Position numbers and translations under genes: made by a program
Assembly (NCBI RefSeq): GCF_014892515.1
Contig: NZ_JADBGR010000059.1
Span: forward strand, 1-41,384
Direction: 5' to 3'
Origin: Myceligenerans pegani
Lineage (GTDB): Bacteria > Actinomycetota > Actinomycetes > Actinomycetales > Cellulomonadaceae
Length of the DNA: 41,384 nt
Shown here: positions 17,009 through 25,060 of the stretch, one piece after another
Numbering within the stretch: position 1 is the stretch's first letter
How the letters are laid out: every line of letters begins with the position of its first letter
The notes under the pieces: generated by a model
What the model saw: the letters and a program-made list of their open reading frames with translations, nothing else
Databases searched by the model: none
What the model was told of the DNA's origin: nothing

Positions 17009-19024
17009 TCAGGTCCGTGCGGACTCCCGCACGAGCGACGCGGCCGCGGCGGCGAGGGCTGACCGGTCCGGCTTGCGGGACCGGCCCGCCAGTGGCACGA
17101 ACGGCGCCTCGACCACCAGGTCGGGCAGGGCCCCGTGGTCCAGGACCCCGAGCAGGCGGGGCCCGACCGCACGGGCGAGGGCGGTGTTCTCGGTGAGCGT
17201 CACGGCGGTGCGTGTCATGTCGGTGCGCGTCGCGTCGATGCGCGTCGCGTCGGTGCGCGTCGCGTCGGTGCGCGTCGCGTCGGCCGGCGACGACGGCACG
17301 TCCCGCCCGCGAGCGTCGCCGGACCTGACGTGATCACGATCCGCCACGAGGACGAGAACCACCCGCTCATCGCCGTCGTCCATCGGGACACCGACCATCA
17401 GCGCGTCGCCGACGCCCGGCAATGCCCGGACACGCGGTTCGAACAGGCCCGGATAGATGTTCACCGTGCCGCGGATGATCATGTCGCGGGTACGGCCGAC
17501 GAGCATGAGCCGGCCGAGGTCGTCGACCCGCGCGAGGTCACCCGTTCGATGCTCGACGGCGGCGGGCCGGCCGGCGTCGAGGTCGGCGAGGTAGCCGGCC
17601 ATGAGGGACGGGCCCGAGATCACGAGTTCGCCGACGCCGTCGTCGTCCGGGGCGTCGATGCGGGCCGTGACGCCGTCGAGCGGGGTACCGACAAGATCAC
17701 CGGCGGGTGGTGCGGGCACGGGCGAGACGACGGCCGACGACACGGCGGCCGACGGCGACACAGCCGACGACTCGCGCGACGACCGGACGGCGGCGGCCTT
17801 GTCGGCACCGTCGACGACGGCGACGGGAAGCATCTCCGTGGCCCCGTACACACAGATCCAGTGCGTCTCGGGCAGCACGCGGACCGCCCGCTCCATCAGC
17901 GCGGGAGTCACCGGTGCAGCCCCGACAGCCATCACCCGCGGCCCCGTCGGCGCCCGGCCCGCGCCGCCGGATTCGGCCGCGATTCCCGCCTGGTCGTCGC
18001 ACGCACGCCGTGCCCACCCGTCCGAGCGTGCTGCACGACCAGCTCGGCGGACCGTGCGCGCACCGCGGTGACCCTTCTCGATCACGTCGAGGAGTGCCGT
18101 GACGTCCGCGGGGACCGCGAACGACGTGTCCGCACCCGCCACTCCCCTGGCGAACGCGGCCGGGTCGGCAGCGGGTGTCCGCGCCGGGATCTCCCAGGTA
18201 CCGCCCGCCAGGAGCGCGGGCAGACCGAGGAACATCTGGTCGGTGTGCGCACGCTGCCCGGGTCGCGGGTCCCCGACCTGAGCGAACAACGCGAGCATCC
18301 CGCCGAGGGACGAGGTGGTGTGCACGACGGCCCGTGGGTCCGACGTGGTGCCCGACGTGAACACCACAAGCGCCTCACGCTCCCCCGGGGCGTTCTTCTC
18401 CTCGACCCGCTCGTCCGCCGGACGCCCGTCCGGCGAACCATCGCCTGCCACAGCGCCGTCCGCCGCCGGTTGCCGGCCGAGCGCCAGCCTCGCCACTCGC
18501 CGGGCCCCGCGCGGGACACCGGGAAGCCAGGTTCCCGAGTACAGGTGCCGGACGGGGAGACGGGCGTAGTCCGGCAGGAGCAGCCCGCGGGCCCTCGCGA
18601 GACGGGCGAGCGGACCCGACGACGCCACGTACAGCAGAGCCTCGGTCGCCGCCCAGCGTGGTCGGGCGGCCGCGAGGCGCGCCTCGAAGAGCTCGGGCGT
18701 CGACCCCGGGTCGACGAACACGATCGAGCCGCCCGCATGAATCACCGCGAGGCAGAGAACGACGCCCTCGGGACGCGGCCGGATGCTGAACAGCACGCGC
18801 TCACCGACCCGCATGCCGGCTGCCCGGAGGCCGGTGGCGGTGCCCTCGACGCGGTCCGCGAGTGCCGCGAACGTGACCTCCTCGCGGACGCGACATCCGC
18901 GACGGGCGCCACGCGCTCCTGGAAAGGCGTCACCGAACCAGCGCAGCGCGACCTCGTCGCGATCGATCCCGCCGTCGGCCACCGATGTCAGCAGTTCGTC
19001 GACGAACGTCTTCCCCGTACTCAC
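17009..19024 (-). CDS. Fatty acid-AMP ligase/synthetase (OleC-like)
   Basis: 671 residues. ANL-superfamily motifs in order: VFVDPGSTPELFEARLAA near 102 (reminiscent of OleC), the ATP loop FTSGTTSDPRAVVH at 222-235, ICVYGATEM, the hinge motifs RTGDLARVDDLGRLMLVGR and DMIIRG, and the C-terminal Lys in RSRKPDR near 650. Such enzymes adenylate a carboxylate; OleC converts a beta-hydroxy acid to a beta-lactone. A DATRT pentapeptide is repeated five times (about 585-610) between the small C-terminal domain's strands, coded by a 15-nt tandem repeat. The GTG start lies 8 nt downstream of a promoter, suggesting a leaderless message. AMP ligase is near certain; OleC specificity is an inference. Confidence 0.8.
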   Translation of the reverse strand: MSTGKTFVDELLTSVADGGIDRDEVALRWFGDAFPGARGARRGCRVREEVTFAALADRVEGTATGLRAAGMRVGERVLFSIRPRPEGVVLCLAVIHAGGSIVFVDPGSTPELFEARLAAARPRWAATEALLYVASSGPLARLARARGLLLPDYARLPVRHLYSGTWLPGVPRGARRVARLALGRQPAADGAVAGDGSPDGRPADERVEEKNAPGEREALVVFTSGTTSDPRAVVHTTSSLGGMLALFAQVGDPRPGQRAHTDQMFLGLPALLAGGTWEIPARTPAADPAAFARGVAGADTSFAVPADVTALLDVIEKGHRGARTVRRAGRAARSDGWARRACDDQAGIAAESGGAGRAPTGPRVMAVGAAPVTPALMERAVRVLPETHWICVYGATEMLPVAVVDGADKAAAVRSSRESSAVSPSAAVSSAVVSPVPAPPAGDLVGTPLDGVTARIDAPDDDGVGELVISGPSLMAGYLADLDAGRPAAVEHRTGDLARVDDLGRLMLVGRTRDMIIRGTVNIYPGLFEPRVRALPGVGDALMVGVPMDDGDERVVLVLVADRDHVRSGDARGRDVPSSPADATRTDATRTDATRIDATRTDMTRTAVTLTENTALARAVGPRLLGVLDHGALPDLVVEAPFVPLAGRSRKPDRSALAAAAASLVRESART
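17206..17280. repeat. 15-nt in-frame tandem repeat in the AMP-ligase gene
   Basis: Five units of CGGTGCGCGTCGCGT with a few substitutions, read on the minus strand as DATRT, DATRT, DATRI, DATRT and DMTRT. The unit is a multiple of three, so copy-number change would keep the frame. Confidence 0.9.
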
Positions 19025-19032
19025 GAGAGCCG

Positions 19033-19061
19033 AACGTAACCGAGCATCGATGACACGTCAC
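19033..19061 (-). promoter_or_regulatory. Promoter of the OleC-like gene
   Basis: -35 GTGACG (19056-19061), a 17-nt spacer and -10 TACGTT (19033-19038), with the GTG start 8 nt downstream and no ribosome site. It is nearly identical in layout to the ilvB leader promoter. Confidence 0.6.
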
Positions 19062-19181
19062 CCCTGCTCCGGTTCTCTGCGAGGCGGTTGCGTGTCGGTG
19101 TGTGCATCTAGCGTCTCCTTCGGACGGCCACGTGTCGTCGTCTCGAGCCCATGGGATCACTGTCACGGTCGATGCGGCAAG

Positions 19182-19190
19182 TTATCCACA
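19182..19190 (+). other. DnaA-box-like sequence TTATCCACA
   Basis: A perfect 9-nt match to the classical DnaA box in the AT-richer stretch 19160-19260 before the HNH gene. Only one copy was seen, so an origin is not claimed; the remainder of 19062-19276 holds the upstream region of the HNH gene. Confidence 0.4.
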
Positions 19191-19276
19191 GATTCTCGTT
19201 TCTGATAGCGATAGTGACGTACTGAACATAGGATCGAACACAACGACGAGCGACCAAACGGAAGGGGGTGCGACCG

Positions 19277-21523
19277 ATGGCCGGTTCGATGTTCGACGAC
19301 GGCGCCGGGCGCGCTCCCTCCGTGGGCATACCGCCCGGCGAGGTGGAGTGGGTCGGCCCGACCGGCGCGATCGACTATCGGTGCGCCGAGGAGTTCGGCC
19401 GCGGGTTCGATGACTGCGGGTCGGACGACGCGGACGTGGTGGACGAGTTCGGGCGGCCCGTGCCGGCGCCGGATCACACGGAACGGGAACTGGCCGCGAT
19501 TCTGGCGACCGACCCGTATGCCGACCGGGATGTGGAAGCCTCCAGGTCGGAGGTCGCGGGCACGGCGGGCTGCCCGCACGGTGGTGTGGGCGCCGCTGGA
19601 GGCACGGACCGTGGCACCGGTGGTGGCGTGTCGTCGGAGGCTGGTGGCAGAGACGTCGTCGTCGATGTCTCAAGGCTGCTGCTGGAGGACGTGGATCGCC
19701 TGTCCCCGGGGGTGGCGCTGGCGGGTGTCCTGAGGGACCTGGCCGGCTTGGAACCGCCGTTCGGCGCCCGCAGGGAGCGTGGCGCCGTGGACGGCGCCTC
19801 TGCGGATCGTGCCGACGCGGACCGTATCGGCGTGGACGATGCGTCCGGGCGTGCGTCGGAGAGCTTGGAGAGTCTCGCCGATGACGAGTTGCGCAGCGTG
19901 ATCGCCGGCTGGGAGCGAGTGGCCTCCTGGGTGCGTGCCGCTCAGGCGCGGGTGGCGGCGGAGCTGATGGCTCGCACCGACGGCCCGTTGGGACGGGACT
20001 CGGCCGCCGGTGAGATCGCGGCCGAGCTGCACGTCACCACGCCCGAAGGCTGGCAGATCGCCATGCGCGGCGAGGGAACCGCGATGTATCCGCGGTTGGG
20101 TGAGTCGCTGGCCGCCGGGCGGATCGATACGCGCAAGGCGGACACGTTCCTGCGCGCCGGCACCGACCTGACCCCCGAGGAACGCGGCGAGGCCATCGAT
20201 GATCTGCTGCCCGGTGCACGCACGCGCACGTGGCGGTGGGTCAGCGAACAGATGAACGCCCGCGCCGCCGATCTGCACGGCAGGAAGGCGCGCCGACGGG
20301 AGATCATCGAGCGGTGCAACGTGTGGGCCGAACAGGCCGGCCCGGGCATGGGCCGCCTGATCGCCGACCTGCCCGTGGTGGACGCGGCTCGTACGTTCAA
20401 CACCGTCCAGGCCGCGGCCAAAGCCCTCAAGGACACCTCCGGCGAGACCCGCCCCCTGGGCGCCCTGCGTGCCGCCGCGCTCGCCGCGCTGATCACCGGC
20501 GACCTCGTCCTGCCCTGCCCCGACAGCACCAACACCACCGGCACCGGCACCGGCACCGGCATTGACGAGGCCGGCGACGGCAACCGCGGCATCGACCACC
20601 ACAACGCCGACCACCACAACGCCGGTTCCGCCGGTCACGGCGCCACCACCGGCCGTGGTGGTGAGCTCGGTCGTGGTGATGAGGTGGTAGGAGAGCCGCC
20701 GCGGCTGGTCGAGCCGGTGCTGGACACCGACCTGATCCCGATCCCCGACGACCCGCACGGTATCGTCCTGACCGGCCCCGCACACGGCGCTACCGGCAGC
20801 GCGCCCACCAGCAACAACACCGGCAACCAGGACGCGAGCGCTGCGGAGTCCGGCAGCCACACGCGGCTCCGCGTGGTGGACGTGTCCACCACGGTAAACG
20901 TCACCGTGCCCGCCACCATGCTGCTGGATCCCGAGGACACGACACCCGGAATCCTGGAGGGCATCGGTCCGATACCGGCCGACTCGGCCGCACGCATCGC
21001 CGCGGACGCCACCTGGCGACGTCTGCTGACCGACCCGGTCACCGGCGTCCTGACCGACTACTCGGCCCGCACCTACACCCCCGGCAGCATCCTGCGCGCC
21101 GCCGTCACGGCCCGTGACCACACCTGCCGGTTCCCCGGCTGCCACCGACCCGCCACCACCGGCGGCCGGGCCGCCCTCGACCTGGACCACATCCGGCCTT
21201 TCGACCACGACCATCGGTACCAGCCCGGCGAACCCGGCCAGACCCGCGCCACGAATCTCCATCCTCTATGTCGCAAACACCACAATCTGAAAACGCATGC
21301 GAACTGGCAGGTCACCCGTGACGCCGACACCGGGACCACCCGATGGACGCCACCCAGCGGCACACCCGCCGTCGTCGAGCCCGGTATCACCGACCCCACC
21401 ATCCGCTACGCCCTCGCACACGGCATGACGCTCGCCGCACCACCCACGACCACGGGGAGCGGGCCCGGCGAGGCGAAGGCCGGCCGGCCACGTGGACGCC
21501 ATCCGGAAACGCCACCGTTCTGA
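19277..21523 (+). CDS. HNH endonuclease with DUF222 domain (13E12-repeat-like family)
   Basis: 748 residues. The DUF222 region covers roughly residues 195-415 (LADDELRSVIAGWERVASWV, through GRIDTRKADTFLRAGTDLT). A Gly/Thr/Asn/His-rich low-complexity linker follows near 415-455, and a C-terminal HNH nuclease domain carries CRFPGCHRP, LDLDHIRPFDH and LHPLCRKHHNLKT. This is a multi-copy actinobacterial family related to the Mycobacterium 13E12 repeats; mobility is suspected but the role is not settled. The ATG at 19277 has GAAGGGGG 8 nt upstream. It runs opposite to both neighbours and separates the OleC/OleD genes from the OleA-like operon. Confidence 0.88.
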   Translation: MAGSMFDDGAGRAPSVGIPPGEVEWVGPTGAIDYRCAEEFGRGFDDCGSDDADVVDEFGRPVPAPDHTERELAAILATDPYADRDVEASRSEVAGTAGCPHGGVGAAGGTDRGTGGGVSSEAGGRDVVVDVSRLLLEDVDRLSPGVALAGVLRDLAGLEPPFGARRERGAVDGASADRADADRIGVDDASGRASESLESLADDELRSVIAGWERVASWVRAAQARVAAELMARTDGPLGRDSAAGEIAAELHVTTPEGWQIAMRGEGTAMYPRLGESLAAGRIDTRKADTFLRAGTDLTPEERGEAIDDLLPGARTRTWRWVSEQMNARAADLHGRKARRREIIERCNVWAEQAGPGMGRLIADLPVVDAARTFNTVQAAAKALKDTSGETRPLGALRAAALAALITGDLVLPCPDSTNTTGTGTGTGIDEAGDGNRGIDHHNADHHNAGSAGHGATTGRGGELGRGDEVVGEPPRLVEPVLDTDLIPIPDDPHGIVLTGPAHGATGSAPTSNNTGNQDASAAESGSHTRLRVVDVSTTVNVTVPATMLLDPEDTTPGILEGIGPIPADSAARIAADATWRRLLTDPVTGVLTDYSARTYTPGSILRAAVTARDHTCRFPGCHRPATTGGRAALDLDHIRPFDHDHRYQPGEPGQTRATNLHPLCRKHHNLKTHANWQVTRDADTGTTRWTPPSGTPAVVEPGITDPTIRYALAHGMTLAAPPTTTGSGPGEAKAGRPRGRHPETPPF

Positions 21524-21578
21524 CCCGGACGCGTGTGAGCACGTCCACCCTGTCCGGCAGGCCCGGAGGATTCGCCCT

Positions 21579-21595
21579 GTCCGACAAGGTCGGAC
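21579..21595. terminator. Hairpin between HNH gene and P450 gene
   Basis: 7-bp perfect stem GTCCGAC / GTCGGAC with an AAG loop in the 102-nt space between the converging stops. There is no T run. Confidence 0.45.
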
Positions 21596-21625
21596 CCGTC
21601 GGACGCCCCGCCACCGCACGGACCG

Positions 21626-22951
21626 TCACAACCCGACGATCCGCCCCTGGCCGTGCTCCACCGCCCGCCCCCGGCCGTGCCCTCCGTCGAGCGTGAGCTC
21701 CAGCCCCCGGTAGCCCGGCACGAGCACGCCGCGCGCAGGCCGGCGTCGTCCCACGACGACGCGACGGCCGGTCGCGGCGAGCGGCGTGAGCGCGTCCAGC
21801 ACAGCCTCCACCTGCGCCATCGCCAGCGGCATCCCCAGGCAGAAGTGCGGGCCGGCACCGAACCACAGGTGCCGCACGTCGGGGTCGACCGGCCGGTCCG
21901 GATCGAACGCGCCAGCGGCCCGGCAGCAGTTCACGGTCGCGATGACGACCCGGTCCCCGGCACTGACCCGCTCTCCGCCGACGACGGCGTCGGCCCGCAC
22001 GGACCGCAGCATCGCGGGCGTGGGCACGGTCACGCGCAGAGCCTCCTCGACGACACGGCGGCGCAGGTCGTCCCCGGAGACCTCGCTCCGAGAGCCCGCC
22101 TCCTCGACGCCGAGCAGCCTCCCCGTCCACCCCGTGTCGTAGGCGATCGCGAGCAGCCGCGGCACGAACGACTGCACCGTCTCCGTCCCGGTGAGCACGA
22201 ACGCCCCGACCGCGCCCATCGCCTCGCGCTCCGACAGGCCGAGCCCGCGCATCCGCCCGGGCACGGTCGACTCGTCGCCCGCGCGATACGCGTCACGTGC
22301 CGGTGCCGTCAGTTCCCCCAGCACCCGCCGCGCGTACGCCACCTGCGACGTCGTGAGCCGGCGCCGATGCAGGCGCACCATCCCGGTCACCACCTGCGCC
22401 GCCGCGATCGACGTCCGCACCGCCGCGTCCGTGGGTGGCAGCCCCACGAGCCCGCAGATCACGGACCCTGCCTGGGCGGCGACGACCCGGGCGAGGTCCA
22501 CGGTCTCACCCGCGTCGAGGCGCGCCACCATGGCGGCGAGCGGACTCGTGGCATCTGGGTCCCGCCCGGCCCGCTCCCGTCCTCGCCCTTCGACCAGTTC
22601 CCGCACCGCGCGCGGCGAGAAGATCGGCCCGAGCGCCCGGCGCAGCGCGGCGTGCTCCGCGCCCTCCATGTTCAGCAGCACGGACGGCCCCAGGATCGGG
22701 GTCCAGAGGTCCGACGGAGCCCCGGGGCCCACCTTCGAGAAGCGGCCGACGTCGAGAAGCACCTCGCGCGCGATCGCAGCGTCGTTCACCACCAGCCCGA
22801 CCCGCGGTATCCGCACGACAGGCCGGGACCGCAGCGCCCTCACCGCGGGATAGGCGACGGGATGTGCGGCGCGCTGGACGCGCTCCTCCCATCGAGCCTC
22901 GGCCGGGCGAGCCTCCGTCGCACGACCCTCACCGCGCCGCCCGCCCGTCAC
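21626..22951 (-). CDS. Cytochrome P450 (first of a related pair)
   Basis: 441 residues. Heme-binding loop FGAGPHFCLG with Cys near 371, the ExxR helix VVEEALRVTVPTP, and the I-helix LTGTETVQSF. No membrane anchor, as usual for bacterial P450s; it would need ferredoxin and reductase partners not seen in this window. The GTG start overlaps the glycosyltransferase stop by 4 nt (GTGA), so it is the third gene of an OleA-like/GT/P450 operon. It shares segments with the P450 at 25061, for example HLWFGAGPHFCLG against QLWFGAGRHLCLG, and VPGY near both ends. The substrate is unknown; a lipid made by the neighbouring enzymes is plausible. Confidence 0.9.
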   Translation of the reverse strand: MTGGRRGEGRATEARPAEARWEERVQRAAHPVAYPAVRALRSRPVVRIPRVGLVVNDAAIAREVLLDVGRFSKVGPGAPSDLWTPILGPSVLLNMEGAEHAALRRALGPIFSPRAVRELVEGRGRERAGRDPDATSPLAAMVARLDAGETVDLARVVAAQAGSVICGLVGLPPTDAAVRTSIAAAQVVTGMVRLHRRRLTTSQVAYARRVLGELTAPARDAYRAGDESTVPGRMRGLGLSEREAMGAVGAFVLTGTETVQSFVPRLLAIAYDTGWTGRLLGVEEAGSRSEVSGDDLRRRVVEEALRVTVPTPAMLRSVRADAVVGGERVSAGDRVVIATVNCCRAAGAFDPDRPVDPDVRHLWFGAGPHFCLGMPLAMAQVEAVLDALTPLAATGRRVVVGRRRPARGVLVPGYRGLELTLDGGHGRGRAVEHGQGRIVGL

Positions 22952-23712
22952 CGGATGTCCACCACCTCGGGCCGGTACCGATGGTCCGCGTACCAGCCCA
23001 GCGTCCGCACCACGCCCCAGGCGTGCACGCGCCGCGTGGAGGCCCGCACCCACACCTCCCGGTGCTCCCCGTACGCGGTCGTCAGCCGCCGGACCGCGTT
23101 GACCAGAGCCCGGTCCTCGTGCACGTCCTCGATCCGGGTACGCGGGAACCCGCCCGCCCGCTCGTACAGCTCCGCCGTGATCGCCATGTTGCAGCCGGGT
23201 GCCATCACGTAGGGCCCCAGGTATCCCTCGCCGCGGTTCCCGGGCCGCACCTTGCCGAACGCGGCGGCCAGCCACACGACGCCCGCCAGCACGGACTGCT
23301 GCACACGCGACACCGGCCGGTCGTCCGTCCGCGGCACGAGCCGCCCCGCGATCAGCTCGTCCCCCGTGCGGAACGCGTCCCGGACGGCCCGCGTCCATCC
23401 GGGCGGCGGCAGGCAGTCGGCGTCGGTACGGGCCAGCAGCTCCGCCCCGCCGGCGATCGCCACGCGCATGCCCGTGTCGGCCGCGGCACCCGTTCCCTTC
23501 TGCGGTTCGTGCACCACCCGCCACCGCCGCCCCCGCCCGAGCCGCGCGATCGTCTCGCCCGCCAGTTCCGCGGTCCCGTCCGTGGACCCGTTGTCCACGA
23601 CGACCAGGTTGAAGTCGTCGTCCTCCTGCGCGTGCAGCGCCTCGAGCGTGCGCACGATCCCGTGCTCGTGCGCCTCGTTCAACGCCGGGACGACGACGGC
23701 GAGCCGCACCAC
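22948..23712 (-). CDS. Family 2 glycosyltransferase
   Basis: 254 residues from the preferred start. GT-A fold motifs: VRLAVVVPALNEAHE at the N-terminus, LVVVDNGSTDGT, the DxD-type ARTDADCLPPPGW, GPYVMAPGCNMAITAELYERAG and IEDVHEDRAL as the acceptor/base region. It transfers a sugar from a nucleotide donor; acceptor and sugar are unknown. The GTG at 23712 has GGAGG 8 nt upstream. A longer reading from the GTG at 23787 would overlap the OleA-like stop by 4 nt and cannot be excluded. It is coupled to the following P450 gene by a GTGA overlap. Soluble or peripheral; no strong membrane helices. Confidence 0.85.
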   Translation of the reverse strand: MVRLAVVVPALNEAHEHGIVRTLEALHAQEDDDFNLVVVDNGSTDGTAELAGETIARLGRGRRWRVVHEPQKGTGAAADTGMRVAIAGGAELLARTDADCLPPPGWTRAVRDAFRTGDELIAGRLVPRTDDRPVSRVQQSVLAGVVWLAAAFGKVRPGNRGEGYLGPYVMAPGCNMAITAELYERAGGFPRTRIEDVHEDRALVNAVRRLTTAYGEHREVWVRASTRRVHAWGVVRTLGWYADHRYRPEVVDIR

Positions 23713-23783
23713 CCGGACGTCCTCCGGCGCCGCCCCCGCATCCCCGGACCGCCCTCCCGACCCGACACGGCCCCGATCCCCGC

Positions 23784-24956
23784 TCACCACCGCATCACCA
23801 TCGCCCCCATGCTGATCCCGCCGGCGAGGCCCACCAGCAGCGCCACGTCCCCACGCCGGAGTCGTCCGCTCCGCTCCGCCAGGCTGAGCTGGAGCGGCAG
23901 GCTCGCCGACGCCACGTTGCCGTGGTCGGAGATGGTCACGATCGTGCGTTCCCGGGGCACCCCCAGACTCCCGAACACGTCGTCCAGATAGGCGACAGCC
24001 ACCTGGTGCACCGCCACGAACGCGACGTCGTCCCACGTCACGTCCGCCTTCGCCATGGCTTCGACGACGACCTCGGGACCGAGCTCGTCGAACGCCTCCC
24101 GCAGCCGCGACCCGTCGATCTCGAAGTAGCTGCGCTCGGGATCACGTGGATTGAACGTCCCGCCGCCCGGCAGCATCCCGACGTCCCAGTGACGCGACGC
24201 CGCCGTGAAGGCCGAGGCCAGGATGCCCGACGGCGCCGCCCCCGCCAGGTCCGCGAGCTCCGCGTCGAGACCCGGCCCGCCCAAGTCCGGGCCGTCCAGG
24301 TCCGCCCCGCCGAGGCCCGCCCCGCCGAATCCTCCGGCGCCCCGCACCGCCTCGACAAGCACCGCCGCACCCGCGTCCGACATCGTGTACCCCGGCGCCG
24401 ACAGCGCGTACGTCGCCCGGTCGGGCACGTCCCAGCGCACGGCCCGGCTCGGCATCTCGCCGCACGCGATCAGCACCCGCTGGTACCGCCCCGTGCCGAT
24501 CAGCGCCTCGGCCACCTCGATACCGTTCAGCACCGAGTTGCAGGCGTTCTTCACGTCCATCACCGGGCACGACGCGCCCAGCTTCGCGGCCACGATGTGC
24601 GCGGTGGCGGGCTCGACCATGTCCTGCGACGCCGACGCGAAGATCAGCAGGTCGACGTCCGACGGCGTCAGCCCCGCCCCGCCGAGCACCGTCCGCGCGG
24701 CCACCACCGCCAGATCCGACGCCTGCTCGTCCTCGCCCGCGACGTGCACCGTCCGTGCCCCCGTCAGCCGGGAGACCATGGGAACCCGCGGCACCACCTT
24801 CGGGTTCCGGCGGTGCAGATCCCTCTCGACCTCGGCGACGTCCCGCGTCCCGGCAGGCAGATGGACGGCGACCCCCGCAATCCTGGCGACAGGCTGCGTC
24901 GGCTCCGGTACGACCGCGGTCGACGGCTCGACGGCGGCCCTGATTTCGATCGGCAC
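23784..24956 (-). CDS. OleA-like thiolase / 3-oxoacyl-ACP synthase III family
   Basis: 390 residues. Thiolase-fold catalytic set: Cys139 in DVKNACNSVLNGIEVA, His317 in VAVHQVAVAYLDD and Asn347 in SDHGNVASASLPLQL. The NAC...NGIEVA pattern and Glu115 in MVEPATAHIVAAKLG resemble OleA, which joins two fatty acyl-CoAs head to head, more than FabH. A Gly/Leu/Asp-rich insertion sits near 207-236. The GTG at 24956 is preferred because TACCGT stands 7 nt upstream and a longer reading to 25046 would almost reach the divergent P450. First gene of the operon with the GT and P450. The family is secure; the OleA assignment is probable. Confidence 0.83.
   Translation of the reverse strand: MPIEIRAAVEPSTAVVPEPTQPVARIAGVAVHLPAGTRDVAEVERDLHRRNPKVVPRVPMVSRLTGARTVHVAGEDEQASDLAVVAARTVLGGAGLTPSDVDLLIFASASQDMVEPATAHIVAAKLGASCPVMDVKNACNSVLNGIEVAEALIGTGRYQRVLIACGEMPSRAVRWDVPDRATYALSAPGYTMSDAGAAVLVEAVRGAGGFGGAGLGGADLDGPDLGGPGLDAELADLAGAAPSGILASAFTAASRHWDVGMLPGGGTFNPRDPERSYFEIDGSRLREAFDELGPEVVVEAMAKADVTWDDVAFVAVHQVAVAYLDDVFGSLGVPRERTIVTISDHGNVASASLPLQLSLAERSGRLRRGDVALLVGLAGGISMGAMVMRW
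24247..24350. repeat. Imperfect GC-rich repeats coding the Gly/Leu/Asp insertion of the OleA-like gene
   Basis: Near-repeats of a short unit resembling GCCGAGGCCCGCCCC, translating on the minus strand to GGAGL, GGADL, DGPDL and GGPGL. They form an insertion compared with ordinary thiolase-fold enzymes. Confidence 0.6.
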
Positions 24957-24963
24957 CTGGCAC

Positions 24964-24969
24964 ACGGTA
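24964..24969 (-). promoter_or_regulatory. Putative -10 of the OleA-like operon
   Basis: TACCGT lies 7 nt before the GTG start at 24956 with no ribosome site. The divergent space 24957-25060 also has to hold the promoter of the P450 at 25061, for which I see only a weak CACACT. Confidence 0.4.
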
Positions 24970-25060
24970 GCGACCCTGACGGACACCCCCCGCAAAAGTC
25001 CGCCGCACGCGTCCGCCAGGATTTCGTCACGAAGGAACGGCGGCACGGCACACTCTCCTC

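Noticed and set aside
19182-19190. Replication origin suggested by a DnaA box
   Set aside because: Only one box, no dnaA, dnaN or AT-rich unwinding region, and an HNH gene directly downstream.
19200-19260. LexA/SOS box before the HNH gene
   Set aside because: GAACATAGGATCG has one half site only; the expected GTTC partner at 4-nt spacing is missing.
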